From: Perkinsus chesapeaki
Taxonomy: Eukaryota > Perkinsozoa > Perkinsida > Perkinsidae
Direction of reading: 5' to 3'
Assembly: GCA_013115145.1 (NCBI GenBank)
Contig: JAAPAO010000131.1
Coordinates: forward strand, 1 to 64,000
Length of the DNA stretch: 64,000 nt
In this document: piece by piece, positions 23,876-37,192 of the stretch
How positions within the stretch are numbered: the first letter of the stretch is position 1
Layout: every line of letters begins with the position of its first letter
Notes under the pieces: generated by a model
What the model saw: only the letters and a program-made list of their open reading frames with translations
The model's database searches: none
Told to the model about the DNA's origin: nothing
Position numbers and translations under genes: made by a program

Positions 23876-26800
23876 ATGTTTACGCCTGAGATGATGCAAG
23901 CGGCCCAAAATATGATGGCCAATATGACGCCGGAACAAATGGCTCAAATGACCGAAATGGCTAAAAATATGGATCCTAATGTAGCGCCGGCGGGCCACGA
24001 GTTAACCTAAAAAGAATCTTTTAGATGATGCGGAACATGATGGGTGGGCAAGGTATGCCACCAGGCGGAATATCTCGTGACCAAATAGACCAGGTTGGTG
24101 GTCGGTCAAGCTCGATCGTTGCTCTAGGAATCTTATTTAGGCAACAGAGCAAATGCGGAATATGACACCAGAGCAGATGAGGGATGCTATGGGCCAAGCT
24201 CAGAGTCAGCAGGCTAATCAGATGCAGTAATGAGATAGTATGGGGTTTGGGAGGGGATAGTGTAGTTTAAGGTATTATGTGAATGCAACTAATACGTTGA
24301 AAGCCGAAGGTAATGCCCTGGTAAAGGAGCAGAAATACAACGAGGCACTTGAAAAGTAAGATGCTATAGTCTAATGGTGGGGTGGTTAGCTCCGTATCTC
24401 ATGGTTGTGGGTTCAATTCTGCCTGGGGGTACTTTATCACTAGATACGCTCGTGGTATCGAGAACGTGAAGTCGTACAGCACCCCATCGGTTTTAACCCT
24501 TCAAAAGGCCCTTTACTCTAATGCCGCTCTCTGCTGTCTCAAACTAGAAAAGTAACACCAATCTTATTATTGCCACCATAGATTCCTACTACAGGTTCCA
24601 GGAATGCCGGGATTACTGTGACCATGTGCTAGAGCAGGATCCAAAGGCAGTGAAGGCTCTCTATCGCAGAGGTGCTTCCCATAGTCCCGCTCCTGCTGCA
24701 GGGTTGTGATTACCCCGATTTCAGGAATAGCTTATAGAGAGCTTGAGGAGACAGATAAGGCCTATCTGGATCTATCGGCAGCCGCCCGACTGTCCCCCAA
24801 CGATGAGGTGTTAGTAAATGACTTTATGGAGTTCAAGAGCAGTCTACCCGAAGATTATATAGTCCCGAGTGAGGAGAGCATTTCTGATGAAGTAAGAGCG
24901 GTTCAATTTGGCTGACATGCGTTTACACTACTAGATGGTGAGTAATACGTGTGCACTGGACGGTGCAAGGTATAATATTCCGCACAATTCAATGCCTTAC
25001 CTGGCTTCGGTGCATTATATCTTTTTTATCCTTTCCGTTGACATAGTCACTGTAACCAAACGCTATTAGGAAAATACTTAGTTAGTTATACTTAGTTATA
25101 TTAGTTATACTAATATTAGGAAAGTTTCTTCAGGAGACCGTCGGTGATAAGGCCTCTCCATCCAATGGCAGCGGCTCGGCTTCTACCACACCTGGCTCCT
25201 CCACTGCTGGCAGCATTGATCCTAGTTTGCAGCGAGAGATGTCGGCTAAGTTGGCATCTGATCCTGAGATGGTGAAAAAGATGCAGGATATGATGAAAGA
25301 TATGTCCCCTGAAGAGGTATCCTTCATGGTGAGGTCCAATGCCAGAAAAGATTCTTTCTAGTTTGATGAGCTCCGTCGAGTCCAGATGAGCGGTTCAGCT
25401 CCTGGGGAATCGGCAGCTGCCAGGAAGTTTGCGGAGAGGCTTCGCAACGAAGACCCTGCATTTGTGCAGAAGATGAAGGATATGGTTGACTCCCTACCGC
25501 AGGATCAGGTAGTACTGGGCGGATAGTAAGGGGACCATGGCCTCAATGCTGCATCGTTTTTGATATTCTCAACTCGCAAATTGAGATCCGAATCAGCTTT
25601 CTCTACCTGTCTGTAAATGTGCACTATGCAGACTCTGCATAAGCCAGCTCCGTCCAAGCCTTTAAAAGCCGAGTCCGAGTTCATTGCAGAGTTACCTTAT
25701 ATAATAATTAATAATGAAATGAATGACATAGACTCGTTTTTGATATCTTTTCTCCCTGCAAGATTCAATATATGTCGTTCAGGTTGACCAAATCCGAAAG
25801 GCAGCTGCAGGTGGCAGCGCAAGCTCGGCCTCCGCCTCGACTGCAGGTCGGCCAGGAATGCCACCAACTGGAGCTGCCGGGCTGGCTGAGGCATCCAGGA
25901 TGATGAAGGAGAACCCGGATGTTATGAACCAGGTTTGGCAGTTGCTTCTGGGAGGCTTGGATGCTCATCGATCAGATGAGCGATATGATGGCAGGCATGT
26001 CAGATGACCAATTCGAAAGTATGCTTCGAATGTCGGGGATGAGCGCCAGTGCACAGGTAGGCCCGAGTTGGGGAACGAGTGGTAGGTTTTGGGTAGGATA
26101 CGGCGGCTATGAGGGAGATGATGCGGAATAAGGATATGATGAAGGCAATGGGAGACATGATGAAGAACATGTCACCGGATCAGCTTAATGCTATGTCGGA
26201 GGCTGCGGTAATGAGGGAGATCTGGATGGGTCTATCGTGGGTGTCATTCGGATCAAGGATACTGCGACTGGCAGCTGAGTTGCCTGACTTCTTTCTACAG
26301 ATGTTCTAGTTTGAAATGGTTCTTGCCATCCATGAGGGCCTTATGGTGAGGCTTCCACGTTCCGTGATGTCAATCGTCTTTACTATTTACTTTCTGTTCT
26401 CCTTCCCGCATATCGTATTGAAGCCGGTCGACGTACAAGTTTTACGTGTAAGTAGACTTGGTTACACATTCCTATCTGAAATCAGATATGGCGCTGGAAA
26501 TATCTTCTAAACTTGGTACGCGACCTTTGTCAGCGTGGTAGGGGTGATGAATATCTCGATAGGGATAGCGGACGTCGAGCTAGTTCCTTTTCTATCGAAT
26601 TCTCCTATCCAGTTTTCGAATGATCTGAACATATGGTGTAAAACAGCTAACTTCTTGGTGCCTCAGAAACCCGCCAAAGCATCTTCGTCCGCCTCATCAT
26701 CATCTGCTAACCCGGCTGGTGAGGAAGAAGCCCCAGCAGACATGCCCAAGATGCCAGAACATCCCGGCGATATGTTTAAAGATCCTAAAATGTTAAAGTC

Positions 26801-27206
26801 GATGGAGGCTATGATTAACTCCATGCCGGATGACGTCTTGGAGAATCTTATTGCTCAGCAAGCTGGTACCACCCGAAAGCGTATCTTGGAGGTTGAATGG
26901 TATCTTAGGTTCACAAGCGGGCCCTGACGGCGCTCCGTCATCGCTTCCCAAATGGGTTACTGGTCGACGCATCAAGTTCTTCCTGAGAATCATCATGAAA
27001 TTGGCGCGGCTCGTCATATTTATCAGAGTAATATCCATACCCACCGGGCTTAGCTTATGTGGACCTTTTAGAATCTTTTCGCTGCGATGTTCTCGAGGAG
27101 AGGCAAGTACATAATGGCACTGCTGGTGCTTCTTTTTGCTATCTACCAGCAGTACTTCAGCGGGAGCGGTAAAGTGGAGGACGCCCCAGCAGACCCCTCC
27201 GCCTAA
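23876..27206 (+). CDS. Tail-anchored TPR protein with Met-rich STI1-like repeats (TPR7/OEP61-like)
   Basis: The N-terminus MFTPEMMQAAQNMMANMTPE, then MMRNMMGG and MRNMTPEQMRDAMGQAQS, matches the methionine-rich leader of plant TPR7/OEP61. TPR helices follow: ATNTLKAEGNALVKEQKYNE, LYSNAALCCLKLE, FQECRDYCDHVLEQDPKAV, KALYRRG, AYRELEETDKAYLDLS. Several STI1-like Met/Asp repeats come next (MVKKMQDMMKDMSPEEV, FVQKMKDMVDSLPQDQ, MMRNKDMMKAMGDMMKNMS, MLKSMEAMINSMPDDV). The end is a basic stretch plus one membrane helix, KYIMALLVLLFAIYQQYF, and a short tail with TAA at 27206. This is the layout of a tail-anchored chaperone receptor that holds Hsp70/Hsp90 clients at an ER or organelle translocon. There are about a dozen introns; one (about 24358-24440) is tRNA-like. 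Confidence 0.82.
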
Positions 27207-27719
27207 GGAAGCATTCACCCTTGAACAATTGCTGTGCCATCTGGGCCGCCGCTACTGCCATTGCTGTGTGATAGGTGACAGATATTTGAAAAGAAACATT
27301 ACTACCAATTTGATAGGAGGTCTGAGTGGTGTTCGGGCTAGGGTAGTTGATCGGGCAGGGATTTAACTTTCCCTTGTGTTTCTCTTTAATGCCCCTTATA
27401 TCCAATCATGTACAGTAAAGATGATTCTTCCTTCGGTAATGAGGAATCATGCCTGATTGGTCGATCAAGTCGGAGGTCACAAGAGGTAGTAAGGGGTGGG
27501 TAGTGGGGTAAATAACCGGGAAAGACCTTGGAAGGATGCATAATGCTCTTGAAGGAGGACACAGTGCCATGTCCCGTGTTTGCCCCCAATGCTTTTATCA
27601 CTTTTTGAAGTCGTATGGACCTATAATATATATTCCCACTATTTTCTTTATTATTCTTCCTTTTTTGTCTGTTAGCACTTTATATTTCCGTATTGACCAT
27701 GCATTTCTTATTTCCTAGG
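27207..27719. other. Intergenic / 5' region of the BT1-family gene
   Basis: The first exon of the next gene should lie here, because its first clear exon begins at an AG acceptor near 27720. Several ATGs followed by possible GT donors are present and none can be chosen from sequence alone. Confidence 0.4.
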
Positions 27720-30431
27720 CCACGAAGCACTCGCCGAGGAGGACCAAGGGACGCCTGTCCCTTTCACCGCGACGGCCATCGGCTGAGCCCACTAAGATTG
27801 GCTCGAATGATGGGGGAGACCGATCGGTACTGGAGTGGTTCCGACAGCTTAGGGCCACATTTGGGTAGGAATCTTTGTCGGGATCTTCGCCGTGAGGTTA
27901 ACCTTCAGGAATAAGATTCTCATCTGGATAGTAGTTTCGCAGCATCTTGCGAAAGGCTTGGTCCTCTTCTATATGTTCAGTACTATGGACTACCTTCTTC
28001 GGTAAGCCCCATCACCCCCCTGCTGGATCAGCTCTTCCTGATAGGTCCTACTGGGTCAGCGGTCCGAGACTTCAGATCCTCTCTGGTATCGCTTTCATGC
28101 CATGGGTGATGAAGCCTATGTAAGACCATCGCTGGTCATACCGACACTTTGTTATTAGTTTCGGAGTTCTCTCCGACATGTGTCCTATAATGGGCTATCA
28201 CAAACAACCGTACATCCTTATGGCCACACTGCTGGGCATAGGGGCCTTCGCCCTGTTGTGTGCCAATCCTGTTACCGATGCTCAAGGCAAATACCTTCCC
28301 TTGGAGGAACGAAGGTTGTCGCTGTCATCGGTAGGCATGATGACTTGGTCCAATGGTCATGCTGTGGGTCCCTGTATAGGTCGTGCTGGCTCTGTTCACT
28401 TGCATGCTCTTCGTAACAGTTCAGAATCTTCTCACCGAGGCTAGGTCACGGGTCAACCTTAGATTCCTCGTGCTTAGATGGCGGGCAGATACTCTGATTT
28501 GTTGCGTAATCAACCCGACGGTGCTGCGCGGATGGTCACCTTCATCCTCTTTGGCAAAAACGGATTCGAGCTCATTGCGGCGGCCACCGTTGGTGCTATC
28601 ATTACGAGGTGAACGTGCCCCACTGCATAGCCTCCTCGTAGAGCACTGTGTAGGTATGGCCCCCATGGGCCGTTCTTTCCTTGCCTTATCCCGGCAGCCA
28701 TGTTCCTACCGCTTATCGCCTTCAACTTCCTGGGAGAGAGGAAAGTTAGTAAGTTGTGAAGGGCTCAGCGACTTCTTATAGAATGCTTGTAGCTCGGGAG
28801 GACGTAGCGGAGAGCTATGCATCACTGAGACGGCAAGGCTACGGCGAGCTGGTGATGCTGGCGTGTGTGATGCTAGCATGCAGCTCGATTACTAATGGTA
28901 TAGGTTTTAAGGAGTAGGACTTGATGGGCTTCTGGAAGGAGGGGACAGTCTTTTGTGTTCAGAGGCCATGTATTGGCTGCGGCGTACACTGGTTTTATAT
29001 CCACAATGCTTCTGGTGGTCTTATTCGGTGTCACCCTTACACCGGTCATTGCCAAGTTCACAGTGTACTCCATTATACAGGTAGATTCATACCGCTCCTT
29101 CCTCTCATCATCATACCTATTAGGCATCTCTAGCGGTGTCTATAGAAGGAGGCGCTTTCTATTTCTTCACCGATACAGCTGAACAGTTCCCCGGTGGTCC
29201 CAACTTCTCCCCTGTCTACTACACCACAGTAAGCCCCCCTCCCCTCCGCAGCTTACCCAGCCAGCCCCCTCAGGTCCTCGGCGTGGTCTCCAATGCTTTC
29301 TCCATACTGGGGGTGGTGGTCTATTGGCTCTACATGCGTGATTGGACCTTCCGAAGCCTCCTTACGCTGGCTAATGCTCTCCACATGACTGTCGCACTGT
29401 TACAGGTAACCATTTTCACTGTTGGAAATGTCAGCTTGGAATCCTTTTCACCGAGCCCCGAACTTCCCATAGAAAATACACTCTTCACTCGTGCAAGATA
29501 TGGAAAAAATCCGGAAAATTTTCGGAAATTTTCCAAAGAAAAAACTTCCTTCACCAACGCATGCATGTTGCCTCTCAGACGTTCGTATTTCTCCGCTGGA
29601 ACCTTGCCATGGGCATCTCCGACAAGCTCTTCGTCCTAGGTGGCACTGCCATGCTGGAGGTGTGTCTGGCGGATGCCAATCTACTCGGCAGGCAGTTTGA
29701 GAGTTTAGGTCACTCGACAGTGGATGTGGATGCCCTCCCTCATCCTCACCTCGAAGCTCTGCCCTGCCGGTATGGAGTCCACTATGTTCGCGCTCCTCGC
29801 TGGCTGTGCTAGTGCTGGTTATACCATGGTAAGGGCCGGCTATAGACGGCAGTGAGGGGTAGAATGGATGTGTTAGGCTAAGTACATTGGGGCGTTCGTG
29901 CTACATGAGCTCAACATACGCCCTGTTGGAGCTGTTAATGAAGGCCACCAATTCGATAAGTAATCGTCGCCGCCGCTGCATCTCAGGATCGCGAGACTAG
30001 TAGAAGCCTGTACCTTACTCTTGCGAAAGATATACCTTACAGCTACGTGACAACTAATTTTTTCAGCATTCTTATTATCCCTAAAAGTAGTTGTTGCTCT
30101 TTCTTTAGCCTGTGGAAGGCTGCACTGCTCTCGGCAACCTGCCCTTTGGTCACTCTATTCCTCCTCCCCATGTGCATCCCCAATGCGCGCCAATCAGAAG
30201 ACCACTTGTCATTGACGCCAGGCGACAGCGTGGTAATGCTACTACTATATAGGCTTTGCAATATGCTCCTACTAGGTGAAGGGGTCGCTATGGAGAAGGC
30301 TGAGAGGCCATAATGATAACCTGGATGTTGATACCGACAACTCCGACACCGGCTCCACCACCGAGTCCAGCGACACCGTCAAGGGTAGCGGTGGTTTGCT
30401 AGGTCAAACCGGTACTGGTTGCTACTGTTGA
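27720..30431 (+). CDS. Folate-biopterin transporter (BT1/FBT family) membrane protein
   Basis: This multipass carrier family moves folates or pterins and is typical of kinetoplastids, apicomplexans and plants. After a basic N-terminus (TKHSPRRTKGRLSLSPRR) the exons give NKILIWIVVSQHLAKGLVLF, then GIAFMPWVMKPMFGVLSDMC and PIMGYHKQPYILMATLLG, the hallmark loop of BT1 proteins. Further on are EQFPGGPNFSPVYYTT, VSNAFSILGVVVYWLYMRDW, NLAMGISDKLFVLGG and MESTMFALLAGCASAGYTM. The C-terminus is LWKAALLSATCPLVTLFLLP then a Ser/Thr/Asp-rich tail ending GTGCYC with TGA at 30431. About 12 short introns interrupt it. The start lies upstream and is not resolved. Substrate cannot be told from sequence. Confidence 0.8.
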
Positions 30432-30583
30432 CAGGTTCATAGCCTATTTAAAGGCTTTTGCGTTTATATTATTAAGGACAAGGATGCTTCATGAAAGCAT
30501 TTGGCTTTACCAGTTGTCGTTGATGTTATAATAATGTCACTTGTTGAATTAAGTGCATAAAAGGGGGGTTGCCGGGGATCGAA

Positions 30584-30682
30584 NNNNNNNNNNNNNNNNN
30601 NNNNNNNNNNNNNNNNNNNNNNNNNNNNNNNNNNNNNNNNNNNNNNNNNNNNNNNNNNNNNNNNNNNNNNNNNNNNNNNNNN
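30584..30682. other. Assembly gap (99 N)
   Basis: A run of N joins two contigs. The 5' end of the RNA polymerase III subunit gene falls in or before it. Confidence 1.
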
Positions 30683-33600
30683 CAGTGATGTCGATCCTAA
30701 CTGGTTTCTAGAGTTCCATGACGTCCACGTTGGTGCCCCGAGCTATCGAGGTGTACTTCAACATGTACAGACAACACCTATGATGTGTAGGATCCGAGAC
30801 ATGACGGTAAGATATGCTAACTCTTGGCATCTGTGGCGGTGGACGTGGGAGACACTGCTCCTTCCATGCGTGATAGAGTCTAGTGCCATCTGTCGTTGAA
30901 TTGCCGAAAGATATCTTGGCTCAAAAAGTCGAGTTATGTGAGTGGGGTGTGTCCCTTCTCATCATGCTCCCATGAATTTCAGAAATTTGCTCGAAATGGC
31001 GTGGCAAATATATTCGCTCAACTCCCTCTATCACATAGCTTAGTCAGTTCTCGGGTTTTCTTCCGCACTCTAGCCGTACCAAATCATACCCGCATCACAG
31101 CTTGGCATTTCTTCAAGAGCTTCTGCTTCCGCAGCAGCGCCCTGTCTTCATAGTGTAACATCGTTATGCACACACCACTTCCCGAAAGAGTGCCCGTATA
31201 CAAAGTATTTTTGTCATCACTGCTGCATGTCATCGAAATTCTCCTCAGTACGCCAGTGATATCCTGGTTGATATATCATACGTTCGCGGCCGGGAAGTAG
31301 TACGTAAAAACGGGGTGTGTATCGGTCGATTGCCGGTCATGCTTCGATCGAAGCTTTGCCGCCTGCATGATGCCACTACAGAGCAAATGGAAAGGATGCA
31401 GGAATGCCCGTAGGACCGACCTAGGCATTTTTTCTGACACCTCTAGCTGTCCCATTCAGCCACGATCCCGGTGGATATTTCATCATTAAGGGGACGGAGA
31501 AGGTGTTGCTGATGCAAGAACAGTTGAGCAACAATCGTATAATTGTGGAGACAGACTCGAAGAAAATGATACAGGCTGTGGTTACCAGTTCAACTGCTGA
31601 TAACAAATCTCGTAAGACGCAAGCTCCACGCGCCACGAAATTGCATGTTCGATCAGGTACTGTGGTGTGTTTTAAATCGGACCTCAGCGGCCTTTACGTG
31701 AAGCATTCTGCGTTTACTGAGCTCATACCAGCAGTGATCATGCTGAGGGCAATGGGGATGGAATCCGATCAGGAAATCGTAAGTATATCATGGAAAAATG
31801 AAACATATTATACGAAGACTTTTCACACACTAGTAAGGATTTCAGTGTGCCCCTGGGAGAGTGTGATTTTTGTATCACCTCCTGAGCAAACTCGGTGGCC
31901 GGTAAGGTCTTGAGAGCGGCATGCAGCACATTGCGATGATCTCTGTGGCTTGCTTAATTTACCCCATATTTTATCTAGATTGGCTCCGCTGCTGCTAGTG
32001 AGCTCTTTAGGTTCAAATGGTTGGTACCGAGAAGTGTCACGTGGATGGTATGATCCTGAGTCTGCAAGATGCCCACGCTACAGGCGTATTCAGCCAGCAG
32101 CAGGCTCTGGAGTATCTTGGTAACAAACTGAAGATACGAAGTAGGTCGATAGGATCCCCTTGCGAATGTTTATCAACCCGCTCACAGGCTCCGCTGGAAG
32201 CACACCGGGTGGAGCTGATGCCACCGAAAGGAAGATGGGAGAGGCACTTGAGGTTTTGGTAGGCTTGAGAATATCGCTTGAATTCGTGCACACGTTCTCA
32301 CCAGGTCCGCCAAGTTCTGTCGCATATTTCTGTGTATGCTGATGGCAGCTTCAGCTCGGCCTTTGACCAGGATAAGGGCGGAGCTAGTAAGCCGTTGGAC
32401 TTCAGTGGAAAATGCCGCTTTCTCTGTTTAATGATGCGACGGGTAGGTTGATAGGCGTATCTTTGCGCACTGTGAAGGTTTTGTTTATCAGGCATTGGAT
32501 GCTCGTAGCGATTCTACCCTGCTCGATGACCGTGATTACTACGGCAATAAGCGTCTGGAGCTAGCTGGCCAGTTGATTGCACTCCTGTTCGAAGATCTCT
32601 TTAAAAGCATGAACACTGAGATCAAGAAGTCTGTCGACATGCGGCTCACTAAATACTTCCAGCAGGTGAGAAGATCGGCACGTCGTATGAGAGCTTAGAA
32701 GTCCACTGAACTCATTTGTTAAGAAATGAACGTTCGCTATTATTTCGTTCGGCTTCGGTGAGGGGCAACTGTGCGTTTGATCCCAATTGATACTATTTTT
32801 ATATCCATTCTTTCGTATCTTTCTCATCAGGCATCGTCAGCCTCAGCCCGTGCTGGAAGGTCGGTGGTCGGCCCTGATAGTGGCTATCCTGACGTGTTGC
32901 GTGACATTGACTCTGAGAGAATCACCAGAGGAATGAACAGAGCCATTAGCTCGGGCAATTGGAACATCAAACGTTTCCGTATCGACCGATCAGGAGTCAG
33001 TCAGGTGAGTCCTCCTGGCGGCAGTTCAGCTACCTGCTATACTCTGTACTACACGCGTACGTGTCGCTATATCCATTCGGGGATTCGTTGGCCATTTCGG
33101 TTGGTCAAACATTCTGTTTAATTGATTAATGTTAATAATGCGGGATATAGATATGCAGTCGTATTGTATTATCTCAAAGATTCACTGCAGTTCCCCAGTG
33201 TTCCCGATTCTCTCACACTGTTCAAGCTCGTGTGACTCTCTTCAGGTGCTTTCCCGTTTCTCCTTCATTGCCGCTCTGGGCGCCATGACCCGTGTCAAGT
33301 ACGATGGCCAACTTCCCATGAAGTATCCCCATTTTTCAGATCTCAATTCGAGAAGTCCCGAAAGCTTGCCGGTCCCCGTGCACTACAACCTTCACAGTGG
33401 GGAATGCTGTGCCCGTCTGATACTCCTGAAGGAGAGCAATGCGGTTTGATTAAAGCATTGTCTTTGCTAGCACACGTCACCACACCTGATGAAGAGGGGC
33501 CTATTAGACGCCTTTGCTACTCACTGGGTAGGTCAACGGTTATTGTAGTGGATATGGCTGGGGCAAGATTTTTTCGCTTGCCTCATTTGTTGTGAAACGG

Positions 33601-36600
33601 TCGATCGATTTCACGATCTCCTTATTTGCTGTCATAAGATTGCCAACGTATAATCTGCGAAGGCTTCAAACCGAAATGCTGAGTATTCGCGCCGAAACTA
33701 CTGTTTTAGCGGTTTGCATAACAAACTGGAACATCAAGTGTGCCAAATTGGTAAGATTATTTTGTCCTCATTTACGGATGAAATTTCATATATTGATATT
33801 TCGTAAGACCATGATCTCCGCAGCTCGCCCGGTGTAACTGAATAGTTCCTCTCTATTCAGGCGTTGAAGATGCTGCCGGTCTGACGGGCGAGGAGCTCCA
33901 CTCTACCGGCACGATCACAGTGTTCCTCAACGGTGCCCTCCTCGGTGTCCATCGACGGCCACAGACGTTCATGAGCGATATGAGGGCACTTCGCCGAAGA
34001 GGGAAAATAGGAGAGTTCGTTTCTATTTATGAGCATGAGGCTCAAAGGGCCATCATTATTGCGACGGATGGTGGGCGATTGTGCCGACCGCTGATTGTTG
34101 TTAAGAAGGGCAGGCCTATGCTAGTGCCAGAGGTGCATTTAAGGAAGCTCAAGTCGGGTGAATTGAGGTAGGCGCTTTCAATAGGATCAGATCTACTTAG
34201 AGCGGGAAGGGAAATAGGTTCTTTGAATCCAGCAAATCATCAATGCCTTCATGGTGTTTACTCGGATCAACCGCAGCTGAGCCGATTTCAACCGGCTAAG
34301 TTGATTCTTATTCTCGTGCACATTCAGTCTCCATCTCTATCGTGAGTGGCCTCCTCAGGTTCACCGATTTCCTTCGACTGGGTATAATAGAATGGGTTGA
34401 TGTTAACGAGGAGAATAACTCTTACATTGCAATCAACCCCGAGGATGTTGTCATGGAAACGACCCATTTAGAGGTAACCTGCCAGGAACCGAAGGTTAGG
34501 GTTGTGCTGTAACGTTCCACTTCCGCAGATCGAACCATTGACGCTTCTCGGTGCCGTGGCCGGCCTGGTGCCGTATCCTCATCACAACCAGTCGCCTCGT
34601 AACACTTATCAATGCGCTATGGGAAAGCAGGCGATGGGGAACATCGCTTGCAATCAGGTGAGGCTTGAGCGAAGTCATTCCTATTCGAATAGGCGTCATC
34701 TTACTGAAGGTTCTTTTTTGCTGCATTTTCTGTACTAGAGCGAAACTTAGTTCGCTGTGTGGTACAGAATTCCTCAGACTGAGCCATGAAGCTCCGTGAC
34801 ATATTTCTTCAATATGAAATTTACGCACATCTGTTTAGTTCGAGCAACAGCTATGTAACTAATAATAAAGTCTGTCCTGGTGTTGTTATACTTGCGCGAG
34901 AAATCCCTTCTATCAGCGCCCTTTGTGATGGTATCTTTCCTTTTCCTCTTCAGCACCTCCGTACCGATACCCAGCTGCTTCTGTTAACCTACCCCCAACA
35001 ACCGATGTGCAAAACCCGGACCATCGATCTTATCGGATATGATAACTTGCCTGCTGGCCACAATGCTAGTGTAGCAGTTATGAGTTACTCTGGGTAAGTT
35101 CACCCACCATTTGCCCGCCTGCCATCTGGCCCGTCCCAGATACGATATCGAAGATGCGCTCATCATGAACAAGGCGTCCATCGATCGTGGTTTCGGCCGT
35201 TGCTGCGTCACTCGGAAATATGTAAGTTCGCCATTCTTCCACTCTGCCTCTTCACCATCTTGTCAGGCGACCCCCCTAGCCCGATCAGCGATTGGATCTA
35301 GTGAAGAGCTTCGGGCACCTCCTGTTATCGGCGGTGGAGGGAAGGGCGGTGGTCGCCATCAGCGTCAAGGAGGATTCGTTGGTCGGGCTAAGAAGTAAGC
35401 TTGTTTTTGTCCGCCCTTTTGGTAGGCGAAGCTCAAGTTAGGCTCTCCAGCCGAGTTCACTATTCCTTTGCTTAGAACTAGGAAGCACCAAAACTGAACG
35501 GCATTTCTATTTTTTTTACTCGGCTAGCTTGTCATTCGCAATTATGTGACCGTGTTCCGAACTGTTCATCAGGTATGCTATTATCGATGAAGATGGTCTG
35601 CCATTCGCCGGTGAGCAAGTAATCGACGGCGGCGTCCTGATTAATAAAGTGTCCCCCATGAGCGATGCTGCTACTGGCCAAGTTACACACTGGCGGGATA
35701 CACCGATATCGTAGAGGAAATGTTCAACCTTGCTTGGTTGATCGCTCCGATTATTAGATACAAGAATCCTGTGCCATCGTATGTTGATAGAGTTATTGCC
35801 ACAGAAAACGAGGATCAAGCTAAGATATTCAAGTGCATCACCAGACAAACCAGACGGCCCGAGCTCGGTGATAAATTCTCCAGGTAAGCGGAGCGAAGCA
35901 CGCCTCATTTGCACCAGTTCTTGATTCATCATTAGTCGACATGGCCAGAAGGGTGTTATCGGTCTCATTGTTAACCAAGAAGATATGCCCTTCGGTGAGA
36001 AGGGGTGGTGCCCCGACCTTATCATGAACCCTCATGGTTTCCCAAGTCGAATGACAGTCGGAAAGCTACTCGTAAGTTCCCCGTTGAAAGTTCAGCTAAA
36101 TGTCGATTCTTGATTCAGGAATGCGTATCGGGTAAGGCTGGTGTTCTTGACGGTGAGCGATCCTATGGCACTGCGTTCGGTGGCACCACAAAGAAGCATA
36201 TGACGGAGTCCTTAATTCGCCACGGTTTCCATCCGAGTGCCAAGGAGTACATCACATCTGGTGTCACCGGAGAGGCTCTCGAATGCTACATATTCGTCGG
36301 TCCCATTTACTACCAAAAACTGAAGCATATGGTGGGCACTGTATGCCTCATGCTCATACGGACATTTTATCTGATCAGGTTATGGATAAGATTCATGCTC
36401 GATCGACTGGTCCAGTTAACCAACTAACCCGACAGCCCACTGAGGGGCGCGCTAAGGATGGCGGTCTTCGTCTTGGAGAGATGGAAAGAGATTGCTTGGT
36501 GAGATTCGTTACGCATTGTAAAACTGATAGTATGAAGAGTGCATACAGTACACAATTCACTTATTGATGGGTCCAGCATAGTAATAAGACCCATATATAA

Positions 36601-36940
36601 ACATGACATATGGGAACAATGGATATGCTAGTAAAGTGCAGTTCTCCAACGGTATCTTTCAGGTTGCATATGGTGCCTCCAACCTGCTGCTCGAGCGTCT
36701 TATGCTTTCCAGTGATGTCTTCACCGCTTCGGTTTGTCGACGTTGTGGCCTTCTATCGTACCAAAATGGAACTTGCAAGTAAGTAGTTCGCTGTAGCTCT
36801 CCCATCCAGCGTCGTACTTCAGATTATGTGGTACCAGCGAGAACATCGTCGACATCCGAATGCCATACGCCTGTAAGCTGTTGTTCCAAGAGCTGCAGGC
36901 TATGAACGTATGTCCGAGACTAAAAGTTGAATCGAGATGA
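30683..36940 (+). CDS. POLR3B: RNA polymerase III second-largest subunit (RPC2/POLR3B), 5' end lost in gap
   Basis: This is the beta-like core subunit that makes tRNA, 5S and other small RNAs. Exons in order: [40 protein letters not shown] with [168 protein letters not shown]; and the C-terminal zinc region [16 protein letters not shown] plus [19 protein letters not shown], with TGA at 36938-36940. The [17 protein letters not shown] and LLSYQNG segments point to the Pol III paralogue rather than RPB2 or RPA2. The zinc ribbon shows only three clear cysteines here. There are about 20 introns, mostly 40-120 nt. The true N-terminus is in the N gap. Confidence 0.93.
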
Positions 36941-37192
36941 TGATTACTATTACGGACAATTTCACCAACGTTGTTTCTACTGTATAACACAGAGGTTGTG
37001 TGAAAGATACAAAATAGGTCAACTTTTGGACACTCTTGTACGTTGGGAAATGGGTTTAAAGCAATGGCAAGGAAGTTTTCCGGTGAAGTTCAGCCAGTGG
37101 CTGACAGCCCCTCTTGCTGAGTAAGGATGCGCCAATAATAGACTTAAAAACTAAACAGTATAAAATAACAAGTAACTAATACACATAAACAT

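Noticed and set aside
24358-24440. Possible functional tRNA gene with A- and B-box-like motifs
   Set aside because: I cannot fold a full cloverleaf with a paired acceptor stem, and the segment has splice ends within the TPR gene, so I report it only as a tRNA-like intron.
30683-36940. Assignment as the Pol II subunit RPB2
   Set aside because: The [22 protein letters not shown] and C-terminal segments fit the Pol III paralogue better.
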